A stretch of 64,000 bases of DNA, from the NCBI RefSeq assembly GCF_003853415.1, contig NZ_QTPP01000014.1, forward strand, positions 62,001-126,000, written 5' to 3'. Positions 35,715 to 43,442 of the stretch are shown one piece after another. Position 1 is the stretch's first letter. Each line of letters starts with the position of its first letter. A model generated the notes under the pieces. It saw nothing but the letters and a program-made list of their open reading frames with translations, was not told where the DNA came from and did not search any database. This DNA is from Burkholderia sp. Bp9142. GTDB lineage: Bacteria > Pseudomonadota > Gammaproteobacteria > Burkholderiales > Burkholderiaceae. The position numbers and the translations under genes were made by a program.

Positions 35715-36401
35715 ATGAAGATTCTGGTTGTCCTGACCTCGCACGACACGCTCGGCGACACCGGCAAGAAAACCGGCTTCTGGCTCGAGGAACTGGCCGC
35801 GCCGTACTACGCGTTCAAGGATGCGGGCGTCGAACTGACGCTCGCGTCGCCGAAGGGCGGCCAGCCGCCGCTCGACCCGAAAAGCAGCGATCCGGCCGCG
35901 CAAACCGACGCGACGCGCCGCTTCGACGCGGATCCGGCCGCCAAGGCCGAGCTCGCCGCCACGCGCAAGCTCGCCGACGTGTCGGTCGACGAGTACGACG
36001 CGGTGTTCTATCCGGGCGGACATGGCCCGCTGTGGGATCTCGCCGAGGATCTGCATTCGATCGGCCTGATCGAGCGCGCGCTGTCGGCCGGCAAGCCGGT
36101 CGCGGCCGTGTGCCACGCGCCGGGCGTGCTGCGCCACGTGAAGGAGCCGAACACCGGCGAGTCGGTCGTGCGCGGCAAGCGCGTGACGGGCTTCACCAAC
36201 AGCGAGGAAGCGGCCGTCGAGCTGACGGAAGTGGTGCCGTTCCTCGTCGAGGACATGCTGAAGACCAACGGCGCGCAGTTCGAGCGCAGCGCCGACTGGG
36301 CGCCGCATGTCGTCACCGACGGGCTGCTGATCACGGGGCAGAACCCCGCGTCGTCGGAGCCCGCGGCCGCGGCGCTGCTCGCGAAGCTCGGCCGTCAGTA
36401 A
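35715..36401 (+). CDS. Type 1 glutamine amidotransferase / DJ-1/PfpI family protein
   Basis: This 228-residue protein has the DJ-1 superfamily fold, with nucleophile C133 and H134 in AAVCHAPGVLR, glutamates E25/E26 in FWLEELAAPYYAF, and the YPGGHGPLWDL loop. The arrangement resembles HchA-like glyoxalase III and other methylglyoxal-handling members. It is followed 144 bp later by xenA in the same direction. Reactive electrophiles are the substrate class of both, suggesting a joint detoxification unit. Strong ribosome site AAGGAG. Confidence 0.9.
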   Translation: MKILVVLTSHDTLGDTGKKTGFWLEELAAPYYAFKDAGVELTLASPKGGQPPLDPKSSDPAAQTDATRRFDADPAAKAELAATRKLADVSVDEYDAVFYPGGHGPLWDLAEDLHSIGLIERALSAGKPVAAVCHAPGVLRHVKEPNTGESVVRGKRVTGFTNSEEAAVELTEVVPFLVEDMLKTNGAQFERSADWAPHVVTDGLLITGQNPASSEPAAAALLAKLGRQ

Positions 36402-36545
36402 GCCGCCCCGGCGCCGGCACGACCGGCGCCAGGCCGTTTCCGTCGTCGGGCGCGACCCGTCCGGCGCCGATCCGAATCGTTTCGCCGTGCACACCGCACG
36501 GCGGGTCATCCCGTCGTTTCGCAGAACCAAGCAAAGGAGTGGTGG

Positions 36546-37655
36546 ATGTCTGCCCTGTTCGAACCGTTCAAACTCAAGGACGTCACGCTGCGCAACCGCA
36601 TCGCGGTGCCGCCGATGTGCCAGTATGTCGCCGAAGACGGCGTCGTCAACGACTGGCATCACGTGCATCTGGCCGGCATCGCGCGCGGCGGCGCGGGCCT
36701 CGTGATCGCGGAGGCGACGGCCGTGTCGCCGGAAGGCCGCATCACGCCGGGCTGCGCCGGGCTGTGGACCGACGCGCAGGCCGAGGCGTTCGCGCCGTCG
36801 GTCGCGGCGATCAAGGCGGCCGGTTCCGTGCCGGGCATCCAGATCGCGCATGCGGGCCGCAAGGCGAGCGCGAACCGTCCGTGGGAAGGCGACGACCATA
36901 TCGCCGACGGCGACCCGCGCGGCTGGCAGACCATCGCACCGTCGGCGGTACCGTTCGGCGCGCACCTGCCGAAGACGCCGCGCGCGATGACGCACGACGA
37001 CATCGCCCGCGTGCAGGCCGACTTCGTCGCGTCGGCGAAGCGCGCCCGCGACCTCGGCTTCGAATGGCTCGAACTGCACTTCGCGCACGGCTATCTCGGC
37101 CAGAGCTTTTTCTCCGTGCATTCGAACCAGCGCGACGACGAGTACGGCGGTTCGGCGGAAAACCGCGGCCGGTTCCTTGTCGATACGCTGAAGGCCGTCC
37201 GTCAGGTCTGGCCGGAGCACCTGCCGCTGACCGCGCGCCTCGGCGTGCTCGAATACGACGGCCGCGATGAAGAAACGCTGGCCGAATCGATCGCGCTCAC
37301 ACAGCGGATGAAGCAGGAAGGCCTCGACATGCTGAGCGTGTCGGTCGGCTTTTCGACGCCTGAAGCGCGGATTCCGTGGGGCCCGGCGTTCCTCGCGCCG
37401 ATCGCGGAACGCGTGCGCCGCGAGGCTGGCCTGCCGGTGTCGTCCGCGTGGGGGATCGATACGCCGCAACTGGCCGAGCGCGTCGTCGCCGAACAGCAGC
37501 TCGACCTCGTGATGGTCGGCCGCGCGCATCTGGCCGATCCGCACTGGCCGTACTACGCGGCCAAGCAGCTCGGTGTCGAGCGTCCGTCGTGGACGCTGCC
37601 CGCGCCGTACGCGCACTGGCTCGAACGCTACCGCGTCGCCGACAAGGTGGCCTGA
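36546..37655 (+). CDS. xenA: NADH:flavin oxidoreductase, xenobiotic reductase XenA type (Old Yellow Enzyme)
   Basis: This 369-residue FMN enzyme opens MSALFEPFKLKDVTLRNRIAVPPMC, with C25, the redox-tuning cysteine of XenA/YqjM-class enzymes. Other conserved parts are QIAHAGRKASANRPWEGDDHI, the active-site ELHFAHGYLGQSFFS and FGV/LGVLEYDGRDE. The wording matches Pseudomonas XenA closely along its length. It reduces alpha,beta-unsaturated carbonyls, nitro compounds and nitrate esters using NAD(P)H. Two TetR-type operators precede the DJ-1-type/xenA pair, suggesting induction by electrophiles. Confidence 0.93.
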   Translation: MSALFEPFKLKDVTLRNRIAVPPMCQYVAEDGVVNDWHHVHLAGIARGGAGLVIAEATAVSPEGRITPGCAGLWTDAQAEAFAPSVAAIKAAGSVPGIQIAHAGRKASANRPWEGDDHIADGDPRGWQTIAPSAVPFGAHLPKTPRAMTHDDIARVQADFVASAKRARDLGFEWLELHFAHGYLGQSFFSVHSNQRDDEYGGSAENRGRFLVDTLKAVRQVWPEHLPLTARLGVLEYDGRDEETLAESIALTQRMKQEGLDMLSVSVGFSTPEARIPWGPAFLAPIAERVRREAGLPVSSAWGIDTPQLAERVVAEQQLDLVMVGRAHLADPHWPYYAAKQLGVERPSWTLPAPYAHWLERYRVADKVA

Positions 37656-37751
37656 GCCACGCGTTGCACCGCACGGCGGTGCCGCGTTCGCGGCATGGAT
37701 TTGACGATGCTTGGCAGTGCGTGCGCATGCCGTTGCGGCGCCGATGGATAG

Positions 37752-37798
37752 AATGGCGGTTCGTACAGGTTTCCGGCCTGCACGAACCGCCATTTTTT
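37752..37798. terminator. Strong rho-independent terminator after xenA
   Basis: AATGGCGGTTCGT (37752-37764) pairs perfectly with ACGAACCGCCATT (37782-37794). The loop contains a further CAGG/CCTG stem and the hairpin ends in six T residues (37793-37798). It ends only 18 bp before the AI-2E-family start codon. Confidence 0.85.
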
Positions 37799-37816
37799 CA
37801 TTTCGACCGAGGTGCC

Positions 37817-38887
37817 ATGCGCGCACATGTCTCGCCCTCCCAGGATTCCGCCGTGCGGCCGCGCGCGCAGCAGATCGCCCGCGCCGTGCTGTATGCGGCG
37901 CTGCTGGTGCTCGCGCTGTGGGTGATCCGCGATTTCCTTCCCGCCGTCGCGTGGGCATGCGTGATTGCGATCGCGTTGTGGCCGTTGCTGAAACGCTTCG
38001 AATCCCGTCGCTGGTTTCGCGACCGGCCGACCCTGATCGCGACCGCGATCACCGCGAGCGTGTCGCTGCTGGTCGTGCTGCCGGTCGCGATCGCGCTGGG
38101 GCAGGCGATCGCGCAGGCGCACGACCTGCGCATCTGGCTGCAATCGATCCAGGACAACGGCATTCCGCTGCCGGACGTCGTCAGCCGGTTGCCGTACGGT
38201 GCCGCGCAGGTCACCGAGTGGTGGCAGGCCAATCTCGGTCATCCGCTGCACGCGGGCACCGCGATGCATGGCGCGAGCGGCGAGAAGTTCATCGCGTTCG
38301 GCCGGCAGTTCGGCACGAAGCTCGCGCATGCGCTGTTCGAGTTCGGCTTCATGCTGGTCACGCTGTTCGTGATCATGCGGGCCGGCCACAAGTTGTCGGG
38401 CGCGTTGCTGCAGGGCGCAGGGCGCGCGTTCGGCCGCGGCGGCGCGGATCTGATCGAACGGATGGTCGCGGCCGTGTACGGCACGGTGACGGGGCTGGTC
38501 GTCGTCGGGTTGGGCGAGGGCGCCTTGCTCGGCGTCGCGTACGCGCTCGCGGGCGTCCCGCATGCGGCGCTGCTCGGTCTCGTCACGGCCGTCGCCGCGA
38601 TGCTGCCGTTCTGCGCGCCGATCGTGTTCTGCGGCGCGGCGCTGTGGCTGTTCGTGCAGGGCGCGACCGCGTGGGCCGTCGTGGTGCTGGTGCTCGGCTT
38701 CGTGGTCGTGTTCGTCGCCGAGCATTTCGTGCGGCCGGTGTTGATCGGCAGCTCGACCCGCCTGCCGTTCCTGCTCGTGCTGTTCGGTATCCTCGGCGGC
38801 GCGGAGACGTTCGGCCTGATCGGGTTGTTCGTCGGCCCGGCGCTGATGACCGTGCTGACGATGCTGTGGACCGAATGGGTCGCTTGA
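37817..38887 (+). CDS. AI-2E family transporter (PerM/YdiK-like)
   Basis: This 356-residue membrane protein has about eight hydrophobic segments, with paired helices at the start (LYAALLVLALWVIRDFLPAVAWACVIAIALWPLL). The family signature in the C-terminal half includes LVVVGLGEGALLGVAYALAGVPHAALLGLVTAVAAMLPFCAPIVF and ILGGAETFGLIGLFVGPALMTV. Members export autoinducer-2 or ions; function here is unknown. A terminator hairpin lies immediately before the start codon, so its promoter must overlap or follow that hairpin. Confidence 0.9.
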   Translation: MRAHVSPSQDSAVRPRAQQIARAVLYAALLVLALWVIRDFLPAVAWACVIAIALWPLLKRFESRRWFRDRPTLIATAITASVSLLVVLPVAIALGQAIAQAHDLRIWLQSIQDNGIPLPDVVSRLPYGAAQVTEWWQANLGHPLHAGTAMHGASGEKFIAFGRQFGTKLAHALFEFGFMLVTLFVIMRAGHKLSGALLQGAGRAFGRGGADLIERMVAAVYGTVTGLVVVGLGEGALLGVAYALAGVPHAALLGLVTAVAAMLPFCAPIVFCGAALWLFVQGATAWAVVVLVLGFVVVFVAEHFVRPVLIGSSTRLPFLLVLFGILGGAETFGLIGLFVGPALMTVLTMLWTEWVA

Positions 38888-39110
38888 CGGCCATGCGCGT
38901 TTCGCCGATTCGGAACATCGGCGCGGCGCCATTGACGCGTGTGCGGGCCCGCACGGGGCTGCAACGGTTCGCGACGATCGGGCGGGTGGCGGATTGCGTA
39001 GAGCAGGGCGTCGGACACAAGTCTCTACATTTCTTTTCGATCCGGACCCAAAGGTCTAGTAGCATGGGGCTTTCGATCACGCCGGCATGGCGCAGCAGAT
39101 TTCACCAAGC

Positions 39111-39485
39111 ATGCGATTGATTCCGATGTCCCGCCCCGCCGTGACGCTGTCCCTGGCCGCCAGCTGCCTGATGCTGCATGGCTGCGCGTGGTTCGACTCG
39201 TGGCTGCCGTTCTCGTATTCGCGCACGCCGCTGGCGAGGGCCGCGTCGCGGCACGGCGCGACGCGCGCCGACGTCGTCCGTGCCGGCGGCAACCCGCGCA
39301 GCGTGTGGATGGTCCGCAACGGCAGCGGCGTCTGCTACAACTACTTCATCGAGCACGGCAACGATCACCGTACTTTCTTCGTCGTGTTCGACAACGCCGG
39401 TGCCGTCACGCAACACGGCTTCGATACCTGCATGGACGCCGACCGCAAGGGCACGCTCCAGCCGGGCAAGAGCGCGTCCCGATAG
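39111..39485 (+). CDS. Small lipoprotein, possibly BamE/SmpA-like fold
   Basis: This 124-residue protein has an N-terminal signal with a probable lipobox MLHGC (Cys near residue 25). The mature part contains SRHGATRADVVRAGGNPRSVWMVRNG and YNYFIEHGNDHRTFFVVFDNAGAV, a layout like BamE/SmpA domains (G-x-T-x-x-D-V, G-x-P). It contains three further cysteines. No partner gene is adjacent. Start could also be at 39126 (MSRPAVTL). The 38888-39110 gap holds no recognisable gene. Confidence 0.72.
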   Translation: MRLIPMSRPAVTLSLAASCLMLHGCAWFDSWLPFSYSRTPLARAASRHGATRADVVRAGGNPRSVWMVRNGSGVCYNYFIEHGNDHRTFFVVFDNAGAVTQHGFDTCMDADRKGTLQPGKSASR

Positions 39486-39539
39486 CGCGGCGGCGGGCCG
39501 CCGCGGCTGCCGTGCCCGTCGTCCGGGCCATCCGCGCCG

Positions 39540-39716
39540 TCAAGCGATCGTGTCGAGCACGCCGCCGTCGGCGCGCAGCGCCGCGCCCGTCGTCGCCGAA
39601 GCCTGCGGCGAGCATACGTACACCACCAGATTCGCGATTTCCTTCCGCTGCGCCGGCCGCCGGATGATCGACGTCGCGTGCACGCTGCGCATGAAATCCA
39701 TCGACGCGTCTACAGA
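39540..39716 (-). pseudogene. 3' relic of a short-chain dehydrogenase gene
   Basis: The last 58 codons of an SDR gene remain, ending SPQASATTGAALRADGG-VLDTIA and a stop. By eye 43 of 58 residues match the C-terminus of the intact SDR at 43443-44237, including 20 consecutive identical residues. Everything upstream of the equivalent of residue 206 is missing; the break is at about 39716, where the T6SS cassette DNA begins. It lies in the same orientation as the intact gene and marks the left border of the accessory region. Confidence 0.82.
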
Positions 39717-39738
39717 CTTCGCGTTTGATCCCGCGTGC

Positions 39739-39765
39739 CGCGGCCACCGCTTTGCGGTGGCCGCG
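39739..39765. repeat. Perfect 12-bp hairpin at the cassette border
   Basis: CGCGGCCACCGC (39739-39750) and GCGGTGGCCGCG (39754-39765) form a perfect stem around TTT. No T-run follows. It sits 23 bp inside the left border of the accessory region and may be a transcription stop or a relic of the recombination end. Confidence 0.5.
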
Positions 39766-39921
39766 ATCATTCTGAAACCTTCTATAACGATTGCCCATAT
39801 ACGTATGACCGGCTGCTCGCGGACGGCATGGGAGCGTCGCGTCATATCGGCGTCCGGCCCATAGGCGTTTCTCTGCCGGTGTGTTTCACTCGCGAACATC
39901 CGACGGCACGGTTTTCCCGAT

Positions 39922-40140
39922 ATGGATGTGCTCGTGAACGCCAAAACTAGTGCGGTGGTGACCAGCGGCGGCGCATCGATGACCATCGAGAACGGCAATG
40001 TCGTCTTCAACTGTCGGGGTGAATTCCGTATCCGGGCGGCTTCGTTCACGTTCGAAGGGCCCGGCAAGACGTCCATCAGCCTGCCGCAACTGCCGGTGAG
40101 CGACTACCAGCCCAGCGCCAAATACAGCCACACACAGTAA
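39922..40140 (+). pseudogene. VgrG C-terminal fragment (DUF2345-type beta-helix tail)
   Basis: These 72 residues read VNAKTSAVVTSGGASMTIENG, then NVVFNCRGEFRIRAASFTFEGPGK. This is the repetitive beta-strand pattern of the DUF2345 tail that ends many T6SS VgrG spike proteins. The gp27/gp5-like body (over 600 residues) is absent, so it is a relic of a vgrG gene, or a short separately translated tail. It ends 5 bp before the effector gene, the usual place for a VgrG carrying a cognate effector. The 205 bp to its left show no VgrG sequence in any frame. Confidence 0.75.
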
Positions 40141-40145
40141 CGATC

Positions 40146-42374
40146 ATGATCATCAGCCCCCCGTTTCTGCCCGAAGCCGGTCTTGCGGCCCCGACCGGGA
40201 TGAACCCCGATCCGATGATGGATGCGGTAGACAAGTTCGAATGCGACCACGGCGTCTATCCGATTGCCTTCGATCGCCGCTGGCATTGCGGCGTGCATCT
40301 TCAGCCCGATACGAAGGGCAAGGTGCACGCGATTGCCGACGGCGAGGTCGTCGCCTATCGCGTCTGTCAGCATGGGATTGACGGCGGCGTGAGCCATACG
40401 GGATTTGTGTTGCTCAAGCATACGACCGAGACTGGAGAAGGCCGCACGCTGACGTTTTATTCACTCTACATGCATCTGCTGCCGCTGGCGGAGTATCTGC
40501 AGCACAGTGCGAACGCCAAGGATATGCCTGAGTTCCTGCAGATGCCGACCGGTTCGGTGAACAAGGGGGCGGTGACGCCGGCGGTCTCGGGGGAGGGCAA
40601 GAAGGTCCGGCGCAAGGACGTGTTGGGGTGGCGTGGCGAATATGAGGGTATGCCGCATTTGCATTTCGAAATTTTCATGTTGCCGGCGGATTTCGATGCG
40701 TATTTCGGGCGCACGCAACTGGGTAACAGTACGCCCACCCCGCCAACCGGAACGGACTGGTGGGGGCATGCGTATTTCGTCATTCCGGCAGGTAGCCGGT
40801 TTCGCCGTTTGCCTGAGAAGGCCGATGCCCGCAACAAGTTGCATGGGATTGAATTCAAGCCAGGTCAAGAGGGCTCGAACTCCCTGCCGTTGCTCGTTGA
40901 GACCTACTTCAGCGTCGGCTCGAAATACACCAATGTCTGGAGCCTGGCGCAAGACGGCACTCGCACGCTGCTCACGCCGCAACCCGTCGAGGAAAAGGAC
41001 TACGAATACGACCTGTACAAGCGTGCGACGGCGCTTTATCCGTCTTGTCCAAGCGACGGCTACGAGCTGCTGCGTTTTGGTCGCATCCTGTCTCCATCCC
41101 AAACTCTGGCGGCAAATGCGCGCGCGACGTGGATGCAGGTCAACTGGGCGGCAGACAAGGTTGGCTACATCGATATCAATGATTCAAGTATCCACAAGTT
41201 CTCCGATGCGGACTTCCTGTCTTCCGTGGGTTGGCAGAAAGTCAGTGAGGGCAATACGCCGTTCAGCAGTGACGGACTGTGCGATGTGGACGCGCTGAAG
41301 AAGATGCTCAACGATGCTGCTTCGCACGAAGTGTCAGCGGTGACAGGGGAGACGCCGGAAGATCACAAGACGAGAGTGCTGTCTGCGTATGTAAAGGGTC
41401 ATGCGCAGGTACGGCGGCAGTTGCGCGGCCTTGTCTGTCACGCGCCGAGCGAGTGGGATAGTACGAACAACGGGGGACGCTATGTGAGGCTGCTTGACGA
41501 GGGCGGCTTCTACCACGGTAATGAGAAGGGCTACAAGGATTTCATGAAGTACCTGAAGGAGGTTCAGTTTTGGGACAGAACGGGACTTCCTGCGGGGCAG
41601 AAGCTGTGGTTTTTCCATCCGCTTGAGTTCATTCGGAATTTTAGAAGGTGCGGTTGGTTGGGTAAAGATGAGTTTTCGCAAATCTATTCTGAGTCTAATT
41701 ACATATCGGTACGGAAGGCTGGTGAGCAATATCGAGAGCTGTATAGAGGTTCGGTAAGCCGGGTCGCGAGAAAGTATGGTATTGTAAATTCAATTCGCAT
41801 CTCTCATTTTTTAGGGCAGGTCGCAGTCGAGTCATATTATATGATGGCGGTTCGTGAGGCCAGCATTGCGGTCCCTGTTGCTGTTAGGGATAGTCACGAA
41901 TCGATTGCGATAGAGTTGGGTGGCTATTTGAATGCACCGGCGAGATTTGTTTCGTATTTTCATGGTTATGAAAATAGCATTAGATTGGGGAATACTGGTT
42001 CTGGTGATGGGGTTAAGTTTCGAGGGCGAGGATTCAAGCAGCTTACTGGGCGATATAACTATTCCGAATATTGGGTGTTTAGGGGTTGGCTTGATGGGAA
42101 TTCATATGATCGTGCATGGTTCAGTAAAAAGCCGCCCGGCGATGGTCCGGTTATAACAAATCCCGAGCGGGTAGGGAATGATAGCTACTCTTGCGTAGAT
42201 ACTGCTGGCTTCTTTTGCGTCCGATATCCAGTCGAAAAGACCGCAGACATCGGAATGTCAAAATTGGCATCGCGCGCTGTAAGCAGGATTATTAACCCAT
42301 ACGACATTAATAGTCTGCCGTTGCGTTGGGCTGAGACGCAAATGGCGTATCAGATATTGGGGGATAAGGTATGA
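40146..42374 (+). CDS. Two-domain peptidoglycan hydrolase, probable T6SS effector (M23 peptidase + GH19-like lysozyme)
   Basis: This 742-residue protein lacks a signal peptide. Residues about 35-180 resemble an M23/LytM endopeptidase: WHCGVHLQPDTKGKVHAIADG, LTFYSLYMHLL and the zinc motif HLHFE (H171, H173). The usual H-x3-D ligand pair reads H47-x3-H51. Residues about 195-480 match no family I recognise. Residues about 490-740 resemble GH19 chitinase-like lysozymes: HFLGQVAVES (catalytic E562), GDGVKFRGRGFKQLTGRYNY (residues 621-640) and VDTAGFFCV. Such enzymes cut peptide cross-links and glycan strands. Position after a VgrG tail and before a secreted small protein supports a T6SS anti-bacterial effector. 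GC falls to about 40% from 41600 on. Confidence 0.85.
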   Translation: MIISPPFLPEAGLAAPTGMNPDPMMDAVDKFECDHGVYPIAFDRRWHCGVHLQPDTKGKVHAIADGEVVAYRVCQHGIDGGVSHTGFVLLKHTTETGEGRTLTFYSLYMHLLPLAEYLQHSANAKDMPEFLQMPTGSVNKGAVTPAVSGEGKKVRRKDVLGWRGEYEGMPHLHFEIFMLPADFDAYFGRTQLGNSTPTPPTGTDWWGHAYFVIPAGSRFRRLPEKADARNKLHGIEFKPGQEGSNSLPLLVETYFSVGSKYTNVWSLAQDGTRTLLTPQPVEEKDYEYDLYKRATALYPSCPSDGYELLRFGRILSPSQTLAANARATWMQVNWAADKVGYIDINDSSIHKFSDADFLSSVGWQKVSEGNTPFSSDGLCDVDALKKMLNDAASHEVSAVTGETPEDHKTRVLSAYVKGHAQVRRQLRGLVCHAPSEWDSTNNGGRYVRLLDEGGFYHGNEKGYKDFMKYLKEVQFWDRTGLPAGQKLWFFHPLEFIRNFRRCGWLGKDEFSQIYSESNYISVRKAGEQYRELYRGSVSRVARKYGIVNSIRISHFLGQVAVESYYMMAVREASIAVPVAVRDSHESIAIELGGYLNAPARFVSYFHGYENSIRLGNTGSGDGVKFRGRGFKQLTGRYNYSEYWVFRGWLDGNSYDRAWFSKKPPGDGPVITNPERVGNDSYSCVDTAGFFCVRYPVEKTADIGMSKLASRAVSRIINPYDINSLPLRWAETQMAYQILGDKV

Positions 42375-42850
42375 GGAAATGTGTTGCGTTTATTTTGTTT
42401 GCACTTTTATTGTCGGATGCATGTGCGAAGGTTGTTAGGTCTTGCGATGGAAGGTATTCGGCACAGATCCTCGGTCCGTCCGAATTGGTCGTTAAGCGAG
42501 GTGGAAGGAAAGTTGGAATAGTTAAAATCGATCATCATATTGAGGGCGGTGCTTTTTCTTTGGATGGGAGAAGTTTGATTGTTTATGGAATGCCAAACAA
42601 GGTGGATCTTCGCGGCCCTCAGGCTACATTTATTTCAATTTATATTTTAAAGCCGACGCTGCGCGCGATTATGAAGAGAACGTATGGTGGTGGAATATAT
42701 GATGTTGCGATTGGTTCTGATCAAAAATCGATATTTGTGTCTAGTCGTTTTGGGTTTGATGTTATAGATATAAGGAATATGAAAATTAGCTCGTTTGATC
42801 CGATTTCGGAGCCACAGTTTTCAAGGCAGAAATGTAAGTTTGGCGACTGA
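42371..42850 (+). CDS. Small secreted protein, probable immunity protein of the effector
   Basis: This 159-residue protein has a Sec signal peptide (MRKCVAFILFALLLSDACA, residues 1-19), so it is expected in the periplasm, where a peptidoglycan hydrolase would act. The mature part has repeats of beta-propeller character (GAFSLDGRSLIVYG and YDVAIGSDQKSIFVSSRFG). Its start overlaps the effector stop by ATGA, ensuring co-production. GC is about 40%, like the end of the effector. No known immunity family could be named; the function is inferred from gene order, location and overlap. Confidence 0.75.
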   Translation: MRKCVAFILFALLLSDACAKVVRSCDGRYSAQILGPSELVVKRGGRKVGIVKIDHHIEGGAFSLDGRSLIVYGMPNKVDLRGPQATFISIYILKPTLRAIMKRTYGGGIYDVAIGSDQKSIFVSSRFGFDVIDIRNMKISSFDPISEPQFSRQKCKFGD

Positions 42851-43442
42851 CTTTGAGGCAGTTGCAAAATTTCTCGTCCGCGCCAGCGAAGCCACCTGCA
42901 GCTTAACATGGGCGATATTCATGAGCGGGTCGCGTGCTCCGCAAGGGCGACGATGCGACTTGTGCCCTTTCTGCCATCATCGACGAAGGCGTCGCCAAGT
43001 TTCCTGATCGCGACAATAAACCATTCGCGCTGGACGGACTTTCTTGCGTATGTGGCGGTCAGCTGATCTTGTTTCTGCCGAATTTTCAATTCGGCTAATG
43101 CGGGTCGACCTATCACAGATTTCAGCGGCCAGGAGCGATCCATAACAAAGAGGTTGCTGGCGAGAATATACAGTTGCCTAATGGTCCTCGTTTCGGTAGC
43201 CCTGGGTTAATTCACCAACTTCGAGAAAGGGTTCGAAAGGTGCTTAAGAATAAATATCCTATCAGTCCGCAGATAAAATGAATGATGTGGCGGGGCAGCG
43301 CAACCAACCATTGCCGATTGAGCGGTGGCGTGCCGCCCGGTTTGACGCCCGCGACTTGGCAGGCGTTCGGGGGGAACTGAATGGCAAACGCAATCCGTAG
43401 ACTGACCCGCCCTCCCGACGTCACCGTAAGCGCCCGCCGTGC
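42851..43442. other. Degenerate right part of the T6SS cassette
   Basis: This 592-bp stretch contains the PAAR relic at 42934-43098. After its stop codon, the same frame continues without interruption to 43281, reading ENIQLPNGPRFGSPGLIHQL and then RERVRKVLKNKYPISPQIK, which suggests a further broken gene. From about 43290 the GC content returns to the chromosomal level. No intact gene seen. Confidence 0.5.
42934..43098 (+). pseudogene. C-terminal relic of a PAAR-domain protein
   Basis: The 54 codons from GTG 42934 read VLRKGDDATCALSAIIDEG, then AKFPDRDNKPFALDGLSCVCGG, then QLILFLPNFQFG. This matches the C-terminal half of T6SS PAAR tip proteins, in which a G-D-x-x-x-C strand is followed by a K-P-x-A-L-x-G-x-x-C-x-C-G turn and L-I-x-S-L-P. 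The N-terminal half is missing or frameshifted. PAAR proteins sharpen the VgrG spike. Its presence beside a VgrG tail and effector confirms the origin of the cassette. Possibly non-functional. Confidence 0.6.

Noticed and set aside
35427-37958. An open frame of about 840 codons on the minus strand opposite the DJ-1-type and xenA genes
   Set aside because: No recognisable domain; xenA and the DJ-1-type protein on the other strand have all catalytic motifs.
42919-43143. A 74-codon minus-strand frame in the cassette end
   Set aside because: It is antisense to the PAAR relic, whose cysteine and glycine pattern fits a known family better.
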